Shown here in pieces: positions 26,505 to 35,263 of a stretch of 64,000 nucleotides of DNA. The stretch is from contig CADAIL010000018.1 in the NCBI GenBank assembly GCA_902788035.1, positions 16,903 through 80,902 on the forward strand, in the 5' to 3' direction. Under the pieces are notes generated by a model, which had not been told where the DNA came from, searched no databases, and saw only the letters and a list, made by a program, of their open reading frames with translations. Numbering within the stretch: position 1 is the stretch's first letter; each line of letters begins with the position of its first letter. Position numbers and translations under genes: made by a program. The DNA is from an uncultured Lachnospiraceae bacterium. GTDB lineage: Bacteria > Bacillota > Clostridia > Lachnospirales > Lachnospiraceae.

Positions 26505-28247
26505 TCACAGCAGCAGGGCCAGGTCCACGACCAGCATAGATAAAATGCTGAAGCAGGCCGCATACCCTACGAATTTGCCATAGCCGTGCATTTTGACATC
26601 AAGATCGATACCCGCGATCCCCAGAAGCAGCAGCGGCTGAATCGGAAGGAAGTAACGGCTCTGAACTCCGGTGACCGTCCCTCCCGCCATATCGGACGAG
26701 ATAATGTACAGCGACAGAACAATCAGGACCGCCTCGACCGCAAAAAGAATGAAGCAGGACCTGCGGAAATCCCCAGGTATTTTCTCACTTTTTTTCGCAG
26801 GCTTGTCCTCAGTAAAGAAAACCGTGAAGAACGGCAGCACCGTCGTAAACCTTGCAATCGCTGCGACGCCCGCGCTCTCCTGCAGGGACTTGATACTCCC
26901 TGTCAGATAGTAGATATTCTTATCGAGCCAGTTCATGATCATTCTGACAACCAGCACTGGGTATTTTCTTACAAATGCAATCTGGCCGTACACGTCAGTC
27001 CCGCTCGTCAGCCTCTTATCATTGTAAGTGAACTGGCCGAACAGCCGCACCTGCCACACAGCCTCAAATGCCGCAATCGCCAATATGGCCACAGCCGTCG
27101 GTATAAAGCGCTTCATTCCGAACCGCTTTGTAGGTATCAGCAAAATGAGCAGAAGCACCGGCGTATAGACGAAAACTTTCATCGACAGGATAACACCTGC
27201 GCAGGCAACGAGGATTGCGCAGTCCGAAAGCGGCACTCTCGGGTGCTTTCCCGGTGCCACAAAATAGTGCTTAAGAATCACTGCGACATAGAGCAGCGAG
27301 CAGCCGATGAGCAGCGGATCTGTCGAGAAGCTTCCCGCAAGATAAACGGAGCCGCTTGCAAGACCGACGATAAAAAACACATTTCGATAGCACGGAGCCT
27401 TCTTGTAGGCAGCATAGGCAAGACCGATATAAGAAAGAAAATTCGTAAGTCTGCCCATGTAGATCTGAGCAAAGAAAGGCATATGCAGCACACGTGAAAT
27501 GACCAGACCGACCGCTGCCGGGATATAGCCGACAGGCAGATAATACGACGCGTAGCCGTTCTCATAGAACGTATCCATAGCCCCGTTCACTGAGACTGTC
27601 CAGTAATCGATATGTTCAGTCAGAGTCCGAAGGGTCAGCTGATTTTCCGGGTGACGGAGAATCGCGGCAAGGCCGGCGGGGACATAGTCACCGACAAGTC
27701 CGGCTTTATTTGTGACCTGCAGTATGTGACCGCGGCTCATCATATAGCATCGGAAAAAATGGGTGGCCTCATCGATCGGCATCGGGAAAGGCGTGAGAAA
27801 AATCGTCGGAAGTCCGAGCACGACCGCAAGAGCCAGAAAATCCTCTTCCGCGGAGCCGTCGACAAACGCGACCGCCATGACAGACAGAACAATGACCATG
27901 AGCCAGGCCATGAACACGACAATGCTGAAGCCGTGTTCTTTTTCGGCTTTTACCTCTGTTGCCGCCTTTACAGCAGGAGAAGAATCAGTCTGAGACTCCC
28001 GTGCGGACGACACACTGCTCTCGTCATCAAAAACATCCCACGCATCGCGGACAGACTCCGTCTCCTCCGGTTTGCTCTCATCGATAAGTTCCTCGCGTAT
28101 CTGAGCTTCCCTGAGGCGGTCGGTCCGTTGGAAGTTCGTGACGTCATTTGCAAATAGCACAAAAATCCAAAAGATTGCAAGCAGCACGATCATGATCTTC
28201 TTGAACTCCATCTTTCGGATCTTATGCACTGTACTCTTCTTAGCCAT
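26505..28247 (-). CDS. DUF2142 family polytopic membrane protein
   Basis: 580 residues. There is a hydrophobic segment at residues 17-34, then a charged loop (about 35-100), then roughly ten further membrane segments. The stretch FPMPIDEATHFFRCYMMSRGHIL is characteristic of DUF2142, a family of predicted GT-C-like membrane proteins in cell-surface polysaccharide contexts. Catalytic activity has not been shown for the family to my knowledge. It follows the MoxR gene by 10 bp with AGAGGAAAC upstream of its ATG, so it belongs to that operon. Pairing a GT-C-like protein with MoxR/VWA genes is not a standard arrangement. Confidence 0.85.
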   Translation of the reverse strand: MAKKSTVHKIRKMEFKKIMIVLLAIFWIFVLFANDVTNFQRTDRLREAQIREELIDESKPEETESVRDAWDVFDDESSVSSARESQTDSSPAVKAATEVKAEKEHGFSIVVFMAWLMVIVLSVMAVAFVDGSAEEDFLALAVVLGLPTIFLTPFPMPIDEATHFFRCYMMSRGHILQVTNKAGLVGDYVPAGLAAILRHPENQLTLRTLTEHIDYWTVSVNGAMDTFYENGYASYYLPVGYIPAAVGLVISRVLHMPFFAQIYMGRLTNFLSYIGLAYAAYKKAPCYRNVFFIVGLASGSVYLAGSFSTDPLLIGCSLLYVAVILKHYFVAPGKHPRVPLSDCAILVACAGVILSMKVFVYTPVLLLILLIPTKRFGMKRFIPTAVAILAIAAFEAVWQVRLFGQFTYNDKRLTSGTDVYGQIAFVRKYPVLVVRMIMNWLDKNIYYLTGSIKSLQESAGVAAIARFTTVLPFFTVFFTEDKPAKKSEKIPGDFRRSCFILFAVEAVLIVLSLYIISSDMAGGTVTGVQSRYFLPIQPLLLLGIAGIDLDVKMHGYGKFVGYAACFSILSMLVVDLALLL

Positions 28248-28257
28248 TCAGTTTCCT

Positions 28258-29772
28258 CTAATCCACCAGCTTCATGATCTCATCCTGCAGCGCTTTCTTT
28301 CTGTCACGCAGTAGCAGCAGCTTGTTGTATTTATAGAAAGAATCACTGCCATACTGTTCAACAAAACGCATGGCAAAATGTCCGCGGGTAAGTTCCGTCA
28401 GGAACATGACGATCTCCTGACTCTCACCGTAGACAGAATTCAGAAATGCAAATGCATTCTCCAGATGCATGCCCGTAAGAGACACATTCTCTTTTCTTGA
28501 TGCTTCGCGGTCTGCAAACCAGACCTTTACCAGCCTGTAATCGCCGGCAGCGTCTCCGCCCGCTTCCCTTGCCAGAAGCCCCGAAAGATCATGCAGTATT
28601 CTCGCAGCCGTGCGGCCGGTCCTCTCCTCCTCGCGGGACAACATCTGGGCATTCTTTTTTCTGTCCAGTTCATCCGACAGCGCATCACAGTGATCACGGA
28701 CCAACGAAAGCACCGACCCGCCTTCAGAATCGGCGGCGATCTCCGAACGGATTTGCTTAAGTATGCCGAAGAGTTCCGTCTGGACCTTCTTCTCCTCATC
28801 GCAGGCGGTAAACTCCTGCGTGAGACTGGCGACCAGAAGACCAATGAGGCTCAGTTTCTCATCAAAGCCTGCGTTTTTCAGCATATCTGTATCTTCAGGC
28901 ATCCGTCCCGCAAGGACATCCGGGATGCGGTAAATGTTCCTGTATTTGTTCCAGAGTTCATAATAGACCGCAAAGTTTCTCGCGATCTCGGGATCCTGCA
29001 GGAATGCTCCGATCAGGTTCTCCGTGACAGGTTGTCCGAGCTTCTCATAGACCTTCAGGGAATCCGACAGATCCTCCCAGGATCTCGCGGTGACGAACTT
29101 CTTTCCGTCGGCATCGCTCTTCACCTCATAAAAATGCTCCTTGCGGATCTCGAGATAAGCGGGAATCGAGCCGTGGATCGCGTTCCTGTAAGCGTACTCC
29201 TTGAAGACCGTGAAGTCATGATCCACATCCAGCTTTTTCACACGGTCCAGCGTGACGATGTCAAAATCTCTGACGGACCGGTTGTACTCCACCGGGTTTC
29301 CCGCCGTAACGAGCACGTAGCCGTCCGGCAGCCGGTGCGTTCCGAATGTCTTGTACTGCAGGAACTGGAGCATAGTCGGCGCAAGGGTCTCTGAGACGCA
29401 GTTAATCTCATCGAGGAAGAGTATACCTTCGCTGACGCCGGACCTTTCTATCTGTTCATATACGGACGCAATGATCTCGCTCATCGTATATTCCGTCACA
29501 GAGTATTCCGTTCCTCCATAACTGCGCTTTGCGATATACGGAAGACCGATGGCGCTCTGGCGTGTGTGATGGGTGATTGTGTAAGATACGAGACCGATTC
29601 CCATCTCCTCCGCGATCTGCCGCATGATGGCTGTCTTGCCGACGCCGGGCGGTCCCATGAGAAGAACCGGTCTCTGCCTTTCCCGGGGGATCTCATACGT
29701 CCCGTTCTCATCCTGCGCAAGATACGCTCCTATCGTGTATATAATTTCCTGTTTTGCTTCTTTAATGTTCAA
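28258..29772 (-). CDS. MoxR-family AAA+ ATPase
   Basis: 504 residues. The AAA+ core has Walker A MGPPGVGKTAIMRQ (about 38-52), Walker B GILFLDEINC, sensor 1 VTAGNPVEYNRS and a downstream helical lid. The C-terminal 200 residues are mostly helical and lack a known domain. The TTG start is set by AAGGAG. MoxR ATPases act with VWA-domain partners to insert cofactors or remodel protein complexes; the partner here is the VWA protein encoded 29 bp upstream. The substrate is unknown; DUF2142 and LRR neighbours hint at envelope or surface targets. Confidence 0.9.
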   Translation of the reverse strand: MNIKEAKQEIIYTIGAYLAQDENGTYEIPRERQRPVLLMGPPGVGKTAIMRQIAEEMGIGLVSYTITHHTRQSAIGLPYIAKRSYGGTEYSVTEYTMSEIIASVYEQIERSGVSEGILFLDEINCVSETLAPTMLQFLQYKTFGTHRLPDGYVLVTAGNPVEYNRSVRDFDIVTLDRVKKLDVDHDFTVFKEYAYRNAIHGSIPAYLEIRKEHFYEVKSDADGKKFVTARSWEDLSDSLKVYEKLGQPVTENLIGAFLQDPEIARNFAVYYELWNKYRNIYRIPDVLAGRMPEDTDMLKNAGFDEKLSLIGLLVASLTQEFTACDEEKKVQTELFGILKQIRSEIAADSEGGSVLSLVRDHCDALSDELDRKKNAQMLSREEERTGRTAARILHDLSGLLAREAGGDAAGDYRLVKVWFADREASRKENVSLTGMHLENAFAFLNSVYGESQEIVMFLTELTRGHFAMRFVEQYGSDSFYKYNKLLLLRDRKKALQDEIMKLVD

Positions 29773-29801
29773 GTTATGCTCCTTATTCTCCGAACTGCGC
29801 T

Positions 29802-31136
29802 TCAGTCATTTGCCAGATAGAGACGGACAGCCCACGGGGGCACCGGGCGCTCGCTCATGTCTTCCCGCGGGAAGACGAAAGCCGTCTCGTAGCTTCGGGC
29901 AGTCTCCGGATAGATGCCGTAGCCGTCCGTAAAGTAAATGAGACCTCGCAGATACTTAAGCTCACCTCGCGCCTGCAGATCGTCGACGTATGCAAATGCC
30001 GGCCGGAAATCCGTTCCGTACCCGCCCAGAACTTCAAATGAATCCAGATACTTCCTCATCTCGTCCGGGTCGTGAATGACGAGGACCTTCTGGACCTTGT
30101 CGTCACACTCGATGATGCGCAGATTGATCCTGTGAAAGAAGGTTTCCTGCTCGGCAAGGACCGCGGCAGTCTCCGTGAGGAACCGCTCCACGAGATCTGC
30201 CTGGCAGGATGCGGACGTGTCAATGACGATCACAAGCTCTTCAATCTTCCTGGCCTCGCGGTACTCATTCTCCTCGATCAGCGGCATGTTGCCGTACAGC
30301 TCCATCCCATAATTATAGAATCCATAATCAAATGAATCAAGGTCGACCCGGGCTTCCTCTCGCACTACCGCGAATCGGCGCAGATAGTCTCTGTAGCTGA
30401 TCTTCTTCCCTGCCTGCACAGCCAGAATGCGGCGCAGCGTTCCTGTCTCCGAGCTGATCTCCTTCTCGAATGAATCGAGATAGGCAAGCATACGCTCGGC
30501 CTTAGTTTTCCACTCCTCCAACGACTGCTCTCCCGGGTCCGTCATCTCATCCGGCGGAGTCTTCTGATTCTTTTTATCTCCATCATCCTTCTGATCCTCA
30601 AGTTTTTCCCAAAAAGAGTGGTCATCCATGAGGAACTCGTTTCTCAGTCTGTCCTCCGTATCAAAATCCAGTGGATTCTCGGTGAAATAGCGGTATATCT
30701 TTTCAGCCGTCAATACATGTACGGCCTCCGTCAGTCTCTCGTACCACTCCACCCTGAAATCATGGACCGTTCTCGATATGGGAGGACAATTCTCTATCGA
30801 ATCAATGATGTGCTCGGCGGCCATATCGCAGGACAGATTCCACGTGATCCGATCCTCGATGTCCTCCCGGAACGGGTGCAGCAAAAGACAGTGCATGATC
30901 ATATGCAGGTAGAGTCTCGGCAGTGACTTCGGATCATTCAGAAACGTCTGGATCAGATACTGCGGATTATAGCGGATAAAGGCTCCGTCGGTCCCCACCG
31001 TGAAGGTCGACAGATCCATCTTCCAGCCCAGAAGATCCAGGGCAGCTCCCATATAGTGCATAGACAGATAGAGTTCTGTCCTCGTCTCGTTCAGAATTTT
31101 CTCACCGGCCTCCTCGAGGGCGATTCGTGTTTTCAT
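29802..31136 (-). CDS. DUF2201-type putative metallopeptidase with VWA-like domain
   Basis: 444 residues. The N-terminal half has HMIMHCLLLHP and WNLSCDMAAEHIIDS, the His-rich pattern of the DUF2201 putative metallopeptidase domain. The middle is charged, then a VWA-like domain from about residue 300 with a MIDAS-like DTSAS, GGYGTDFRPAF and IYFTDGYG. This is the expected partner of the adjacent MoxR ATPase. It lies 9 bp after the LRR gene, with AGGAAATAAG before its ATG. Whether the His motif is catalytic cannot be judged here. Confidence 0.9.
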   Translation of the reverse strand: MKTRIALEEAGEKILNETRTELYLSMHYMGAALDLLGWKMDLSTFTVGTDGAFIRYNPQYLIQTFLNDPKSLPRLYLHMIMHCLLLHPFREDIEDRITWNLSCDMAAEHIIDSIENCPPISRTVHDFRVEWYERLTEAVHVLTAEKIYRYFTENPLDFDTEDRLRNEFLMDDHSFWEKLEDQKDDGDKKNQKTPPDEMTDPGEQSLEEWKTKAERMLAYLDSFEKEISSETGTLRRILAVQAGKKISYRDYLRRFAVVREEARVDLDSFDYGFYNYGMELYGNMPLIEENEYREARKIEELVIVIDTSASCQADLVERFLTETAAVLAEQETFFHRINLRIIECDDKVQKVLVIHDPDEMRKYLDSFEVLGGYGTDFRPAFAYVDDLQARGELKYLRGLIYFTDGYGIYPETARSYETAFVFPREDMSERPVPPWAVRLYLAND

Positions 31137-31145
31137 CTTATTTCC

Positions 31146-32030
31146 TCAAAGGTCATCAAGGTCAAATGTGTCGAAATCCGCGGGCTTCTCTACCCGCCCG
31201 TATTCCATCAGTGTCGCGACGAGCTCCGGGTCATGCAGCTCCACCGCGATCGGAATAGCCCTGCTCACATCGCCGGGACCTGCCAGCCCTTCCGACAACA
31301 TGAACATACATCGCTCCCGCTCGCCCTTCCCCGCAAGCCAGGGAAGGATCTCCCCCGCGTTCTCTGTCAGGTAATTTCTGTACTGCTCCATCGCTTTGTC
31401 AGACAGGCTCTCCGGATACATGAGCCTCATGAGCGCAATCTCCACTCCGGTCTGTATGCCGTCATAGGTCGCCCTCACAAACAGCTTCTCGTACTCTCGC
31501 GTGTTAATTCCTCCGCGGAGCACGGTCTCCCTGAAGGCCCAGCCCGATCCCTCGGTGAATGTGTGGATAGCTCTTGCAAATGTATCCTCGTCAAACCCTC
31601 TCGTATACCTCGGAAAATAGTATCCTTCCGTGTGATCATCATACTCGAGGATCACGCGAAAAGCGTAGTCCACATCTCCGAGCAGATCCCGAAGGACCGT
31701 CAGCCGATTCCTCCTCATCCGAATCACAAGCTCGCTCATCTCATCGCAGAAGCGGATCGCGCCGAAGCCCCATCCGTCTATCATGTCGCTCATCGTAATC
31801 TTCCTGAGAGACCGGCAGCCGTAGAAAGCGAACGCGCCGACTGACAGGATCGTCCCCGGCAGAATGATTTCCTCCACATTGGGGAGTCTTTCAAATGCGT
31901 GCGGGGCGATCATTTGCACCGGAACCCCATCTACACAGGCAGGAAGACGAAGGACCCGCTCTGCATGGAGGCAGCCGGTCAGTTCAATATACGGTTCTTT
32001 TTCGTCATGGATCACATACGTAAAATTCAT
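31146..32030 (-). CDS. Leucine-rich repeat (LRR_5/BspA-type) protein
   Basis: 294 residues, with no signal peptide visible, so likely cytosolic. Residues 15-90 contain BspA-like leucine-rich repeats (LPACVDGVPVQMIAPHAFERLPNVEEIILPGTILSVGAFAFYGCRSL). The remaining 200 residues are helical and resemble ankyrin/HEAT-like adaptor segments (AIPIAVELHDPELVATLMEYG). It is the first gene of the MoxR operon, downstream of an extended -10 promoter. An adaptor that presents substrate to the MoxR-VWA machine is plausible but not shown. Confidence 0.85.
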   Translation of the reverse strand: MNFTYVIHDEKEPYIELTGCLHAERVLRLPACVDGVPVQMIAPHAFERLPNVEEIILPGTILSVGAFAFYGCRSLRKITMSDMIDGWGFGAIRFCDEMSELVIRMRRNRLTVLRDLLGDVDYAFRVILEYDDHTEGYYFPRYTRGFDEDTFARAIHTFTEGSGWAFRETVLRGGINTREYEKLFVRATYDGIQTGVEIALMRLMYPESLSDKAMEQYRNYLTENAGEILPWLAGKGERERCMFMLSEGLAGPGDVSRAIPIAVELHDPELVATLMEYGRVEKPADFDTFDLDDL

Positions 32031-32184
32031 TTTGCGTACCGGTCTCCTATCACACAGTTACATTTTCATCAGATTATCGGCCTGGCCGTTATCATGCCGC
32101 CACCATAGATAGCAGGTCCCTGATATCACCGTTCTCATGCGGTCATACATAATGGCAGACCTGCTCTGCGGTTCGACAAAAGCT

Positions 32185-32193
32185 ATTATAACA
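32185..32193 (-). promoter_or_regulatory. Extended -10 promoter of the LRR-VWA-MoxR-DUF2142 operon
   Basis: The minus strand reads TGTTATAAT about 150 bp upstream of the LRR start. The -35 region is weak (TTCCTA at a 17-base spacing). Confidence 0.5.
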
Positions 32194-32236
32194 AAAACAT
32201 GGCATCTTAGGAACGAAAAAGACAGGTAACAAAAAA

Positions 32237-32287
32237 TACCGCCTCATATGTCAGTGTGTATCAGCAGCACTGTCATATGCGGCGGTA
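32237..32287 (-). terminator. Terminator of the AI-2E transporter gene
   Basis: An 18-20 bp stem (TACCGCC.CATATG.CAGTG and its complement) with an 11-base loop is followed on the minus strand by TATTTTTTG. It lies 190 bp past the gene stop, beyond the 35-bp tandem repeats. Confidence 0.75.
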
Positions 32288-32310
32288 TCGATTCATAATT
32301 TTTCTCAGTC

Positions 32311-32510
32311 TCCACGAGCGGTGTCCATGACCGTTATTTTATATCTCCCTCGGCTGTGCCCACGGCCGTTATTCTTTATCTCCGCCGGCTGTGCCCACGG
32401 CCGTTATTCCTTATCTCCACCGGCTGTGCCTGCGGCCGTTATTCTTTATCTCCGCCGGCTGTGCCCACGGCCGTTATTCCTTATCTCCACCGGCTGTGCC
32501 CGCAGCTGCC
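32311..32510 (-). repeat. 35-bp tandem repeat built on the 3' end of the transporter gene
   Basis: CCGTTATT recurs at 32331, 32366, 32401, 32436 and 32471, an exact 35-bp period. On the minus strand each unit reads GGCACAGCCGG(T/C)GGAGATAA(G/A)GAATAA, which is the last codons and stop of the AI-2E transporter gene. Units therefore carry copies of the gene's own end; the functional stop is at 32474. Confidence 0.85.
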
Positions 32511-33619
32511 CCACTCTCTTTCCGCTTTTTGAGCCAAGGCAGCAGGTAGTCATGATAGAGAAAGCTCAGCACTGCTGCTGTCGGGATCGATAGGAGAATG
32601 CCAAGGACGCTGAACATGTTCCCGAGTACAATCGTCGAGGACAGGATCAGAAGACCCGAGACACCGAGCGAACCGGAGAACAGCCTCGGTTTCAGAATAT
32701 AGCCATCCACCGTCTGCAGCAGCAAACAGAAAATCACGAATCCAAGAGCGCTCATAGGCTTTATCAGGATGAGGATAAAAGCACCGATCGCGCCGCCGAC
32801 AATCGGTCCGAAATTCGGGATCAGATTCGTCACCCCGACTACGACCGAGATCAGACCGACATAGGGCATCCCGGTAACGGTCATAAAGACCGCATTGGCC
32901 GAGCCAATGATCAGAGCGTCCAGAAGACTCTGCACGATATAGTTGATGAGAATATTGTCACAGCGAACAACGAAATCCCTGAAAAGCTTATATCCCGTCT
33001 CCGGGAGCACAAGGCTGAACAGCTGCTTGACGCCATTTACGACTCTCTTGCTGTCCATCAGCAGATAGATCGCCAGGATCATCGCTATGACGGTCGACGC
33101 GATATTTTTTCCCGAGCTGGCGGCAAAGCCCACGATATTGCCGGCATTTTCCTTAATGAAATTCGTGACGGACGTCAGTGAATTCTGGGAAAACGTCATA
33201 AAGCTCTCCTGATCAATGAGGTTATAAAGCGAGCTGTTTTCAATCAGATTCATGAGGGATGTGGCGTAGCCGTCGATATTTGCCGAAAAAAGAACAATGC
33301 TGTCAATGAGCTGCGGGAGCAGCGTCCAAATCAAAAGTGTCATTGCGAGCAGCATGACTGCAACGGCAAAAATGACTGAAAGAGCCCATCGGGTCTTGTC
33401 GAACACTTTTCCGCGGAACACCTTTGTGCTGAAGAAAATAGCCAGCGGGCTCAGCAGATAGGCGAACACTGCACCCAGAATGACAGCTCTGAAATATCCG
33501 ACAAAAGTGCCGAGCGCTGAGAGTACGGCAGACAAGTTGTTTAAGATACAATACAAAATGACGCCGATGCACGCTATGACTGCTCCGTTAAACCATGGCT
33601 TCTTTGATAGGTTCTTCAC
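32474..33619 (-). CDS. AI-2E family transporter (PerM/UPF0118 type)
   Basis: 381 residues from a GTG start that lies 6 bases after AGGAGG; the upstream ATG at 33640 has no ribosome site. Seven to eight membrane segments, the long central extracytoplasmic loop and the conserved GVTNLIPNFGPIVGGAIGAF and GLISVVVG motifs place it in the UPF0118/PF01594 family. Members have been linked to autoinducer-2 export, Na+(Li+)/H+ antiport and general permease roles, so the name does not establish the substrate. The last residues (GAAAGTAGGDKE) are encoded by sequence that has been tandemly duplicated downstream of the stop. Confidence 0.9.
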   Translation of the reverse strand: MKNLSKKPWFNGAVIACIGVILYCILNNLSAVLSALGTFVGYFRAVILGAVFAYLLSPLAIFFSTKVFRGKVFDKTRWALSVIFAVAVMLLAMTLLIWTLLPQLIDSIVLFSANIDGYATSLMNLIENSSLYNLIDQESFMTFSQNSLTSVTNFIKENAGNIVGFAASSGKNIASTVIAMILAIYLLMDSKRVVNGVKQLFSLVLPETGYKLFRDFVVRCDNILINYIVQSLLDALIIGSANAVFMTVTGMPYVGLISVVVGVTNLIPNFGPIVGGAIGAFILILIKPMSALGFVIFCLLLQTVDGYILKPRLFSGSLGVSGLLILSSTIVLGNMFSVLGILLSIPTAAVLSFLYHDYLLPWLKKRKESGAAAGTAGGDKE

Positions 33620-33738
33620 AGCTTGCCTCCTGTTCCTCATATCAAAACGAATTCTTGTGACCCATTATAGCAGATATGTTTGTGATCACCATAATTAAAT
33701 TATCGATTTGGGAAAATGCTGCATGAAAAGAAAAAAAG

Positions 33739-33852
33739 AGCAGGGCGCTGGGCGCCAGTGGCGCCCGTGTAGCGCCAACCCGCGAGCGGCGCTGCGTGCC
33801 AGTGGCACGCGCTTAGCGCCGACCGTAACGGAGTGAAGACTCCGATCCCCGT
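33739..33852 (+). repeat. GC-rich hairpin array, first cluster
   Basis: Two hairpin units: GGGCGCC-AGT-GGCGCCC followed by GTGTAGCGCCAACCCGCGAGCGG, and GCGTGCC-AGT-GGCACGC followed by TTAGCGCCGACCG, ending in CCGATCCCCGTTCCT. The loop AGT is constant while the stem changes on both sides. Confidence 0.7.
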
Positions 33853-33906
33853 TCCTAAAAAAGTGAGTAGTATGCGGCAAGCCGCAATACTACCCACCCG
33901 GCGTTA

Positions 33907-34005
33907 CCGCCTCCATCTCGCATTTCATGCTCGATGTCGGGCGGTCGCCAAAGTGCCTTCATCTCGTGCAAGCACGAATCAGGCACCTTGGCTTGTCGCC
34001 TACGC
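33907..34005 (-). repeat. 99-bp hairpin element, also found inside palindromic copy E
   Basis: The reverse complement starts GCGTAGGCGACAAGCCAAGG and is almost identical to 49364-49462. Its stems include AAGGTGCC / GGCACTTT, TCGTGC / GCACGA and a small GCAT-GAA-ATGC hairpin, which is GCGT-GAA-ACGC in the other copy. A separate hairpin, GTAGTATGCGGC / GCCGCAATACTAC, sits just before it at 33870-33895. Confidence 0.75.
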
Positions 34006-34028
34006 AAAAAAAAAGCGCGAGACGGTGC

Positions 34029-34160
34029 TGCGTGCCAGTGGCACGCGTTTAGCACCGACCGGAGCGGAGCGGAGACCGCCGCGTGCCAGTGGCACGCGTT
34101 TGGCGCCGACCGGAGCGGAGCGGAGACCGAACCCGCGAGCGGGACCGATCCCCGTTCCTA
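34029..34160 (+). repeat. GC-rich hairpin array, second cluster
   Basis: Two more GCGTGCC-AGT-GGCACGC units, each followed by GTTTRGC(A/G)CCGACCGGAGCGG, then AACCCGCGAGCGGG and CCGATCCCCGTTCCT. The last block is an inverted copy of the tRNA-Gly T-arm that follows. Confidence 0.7.
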
Positions 34161-34178
34161 AAATTGCGCAAAAAAAGA

Positions 34179-34250
34179 AGCGCGAGACGGGGATCGAACC
34201 CGCGACCCCCACCTTGGCAAGGTGGTGCTCCACCGCTGAGCCACACTATC
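34179..34250 (-). tRNA. tRNA-Gly(GCC)-like sequence, truncated (probable pseudo-tRNA), copy 1
   Basis: The D arm (GCTCAGCGGTGGAGC), anticodon arm (CCACC-TTGCCAA-GGTGG, anticodon GCC), T arm and 3' acceptor strand CTCGCGC are all intact. The 5' acceptor strand should be GCGCGAG but reads GATAGTG, so no acceptor stem can form. Identity with copy 2 stops exactly at the D-arm boundary. There is no encoded CCA; TCTTTTTTT follows. Confidence 0.7.
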
Positions 34251-34262
34251 CGTGCGGATATG

Positions 34263-34481
34263 TCAACAAAAATCTTTCATAAAGTTTGCTTTCGGCTCCT
34301 TGGTCCCATACCTTCGTAAGAATGCAGCCCTTCCTACAATATCGGCCGCCTTCATAGCGTGCGGAGCATATCCCGACGTAGTCATTTCCTCGCCAGCACT
34401 GTGATCCACGGCTCTTCCCGGTGTCATCTCAGGCAAATGCATAAAGCCCCATTCTGCTAACTTGGCGTGCCCGGAATTCAT
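34263..34481 (-). CDS. Small ORF coupled to the hydrolase gene, unknown
   Basis: 72 residues. Its ATG overlaps the hydrolase stop (ATGA) and GGAG lies 8 bases upstream, which supports translation. The sequence HLPEMTPGRAVDHSAGEEMTTSGYAP has a protein-like composition but I cannot place it; it may be the remnant of a longer gene cut by the repeat zone that begins 20 bp later. Confidence 0.4.
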   Translation of the reverse strand: MNSGHAKLAEWGFMHLPEMTPGRAVDHSAGEEMTTSGYAPHAMKAADIVGRAAFLRRYGTKEPKANFMKDFC

Positions 34482-35263
34482 GCCGGACACTCCAGAAATC
34501 TTTTTACTTCTTTGGCAAACCGCTCCGGAAACATCATCACCAGCTCCGCATGAGCCAGGCCTTTGAACTCTCTGAGAACGGTCTGAGGATAGGTCCGACA
34601 AACGAATTCGATATCGTGCTCTTTCTCTCTTGCCCGTTTCTCTTCCTCTCCGTACCAGTACTCTATTTTTGTGTTTACCCGAGGAACATCATCCGGCATG
34701 GAGTAATTATCCGTGGACCAGAAAACATTATAAATCGTTCTCGGTGAGTAATGCTTCTTATAGAATTTCAGCAGAGCGCGATAATGTTTCTCCGGATCCT
34801 CACCTTTTGGCGTCCACCTCTCCGGCGGGCAGGCGAGCTTCATCATCCGAAGGGACCTGGTACCCAGCATGATCATGATCCAGTCCTTGACAGATATCAG
34901 TCTGCAGATCAGCTTCGGGTACGGATACGGCGTGATCCCGGCATCGATGATCGCTTTATCGACAGGGATGTCCTCTGTAGCCAGAAAGCGGATCACGGCA
35001 GCGCCACCCATGGAAACGCCGTACATCGCGTCTACCCGGTCGATTCTTTGCCTCCTCAGATACTTTGTGGCATCGCCGGCGTATTTTTCCAAAGAAACAA
35101 ATTCGGTGCCGAGCCCATCATGACCGTCCGCGATAAAGAGATATACATGATAGTCCTTAGCCATCTCCTCGGCAGAAGCCTTGAACACCCACCAGGGTTC
35201 GACCGCGCATTGAAACATAACGAACAATTTCGTATGTTCTTTTCCAAACTCATACACTTTCAT
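34478..35263 (-). CDS. Alpha/beta-hydrolase
   Basis: 261 residues. The nucleophile elbow GVSMGGAAVIRF (Ser near residue 95) and a C-terminal His in FKGLAHAELV fit an alpha/beta-hydrolase triad, with an Asp between them not securely placed. No signal peptide. The start overlaps the methyltransferase gene by 14 bp. Substrate unknown; relatives are annotated as esterases or lipases. It is the last full gene of the small island between the two tRNA-Gly-like repeats. Confidence 0.85.
   Translation of the reverse strand: MKVYEFGKEHTKLFVMFQCAVEPWWVFKASAEEMAKDYHVYLFIADGHDGLGTEFVSLEKYAGDATKYLRRQRIDRVDAMYGVSMGGAAVIRFLATEDIPVDKAIIDAGITPYPYPKLICRLISVKDWIMIMLGTRSLRMMKLACPPERWTPKGEDPEKHYRALLKFYKKHYSPRTIYNVFWSTDNYSMPDDVPRVNTKIEYWYGEEEKRAREKEHDIEFVCRTYPQTVLREFKGLAHAELVMMFPERFAKEVKRFLECPA

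Noticed and set aside
34179..34250. Functional tRNA-Gly gene
   Set aside because: The 5' acceptor strand cannot pair with the 3' strand in this copy or in 37329-37400.
33833..34319. Open frames encoding RRGSNPRPPPWQGGAPPLS-type peptides near 34.1 and 37.2 kb
   Set aside because: These are translations of the tRNA-Gly-like sequence and GC-rich hairpins, not protein genes.
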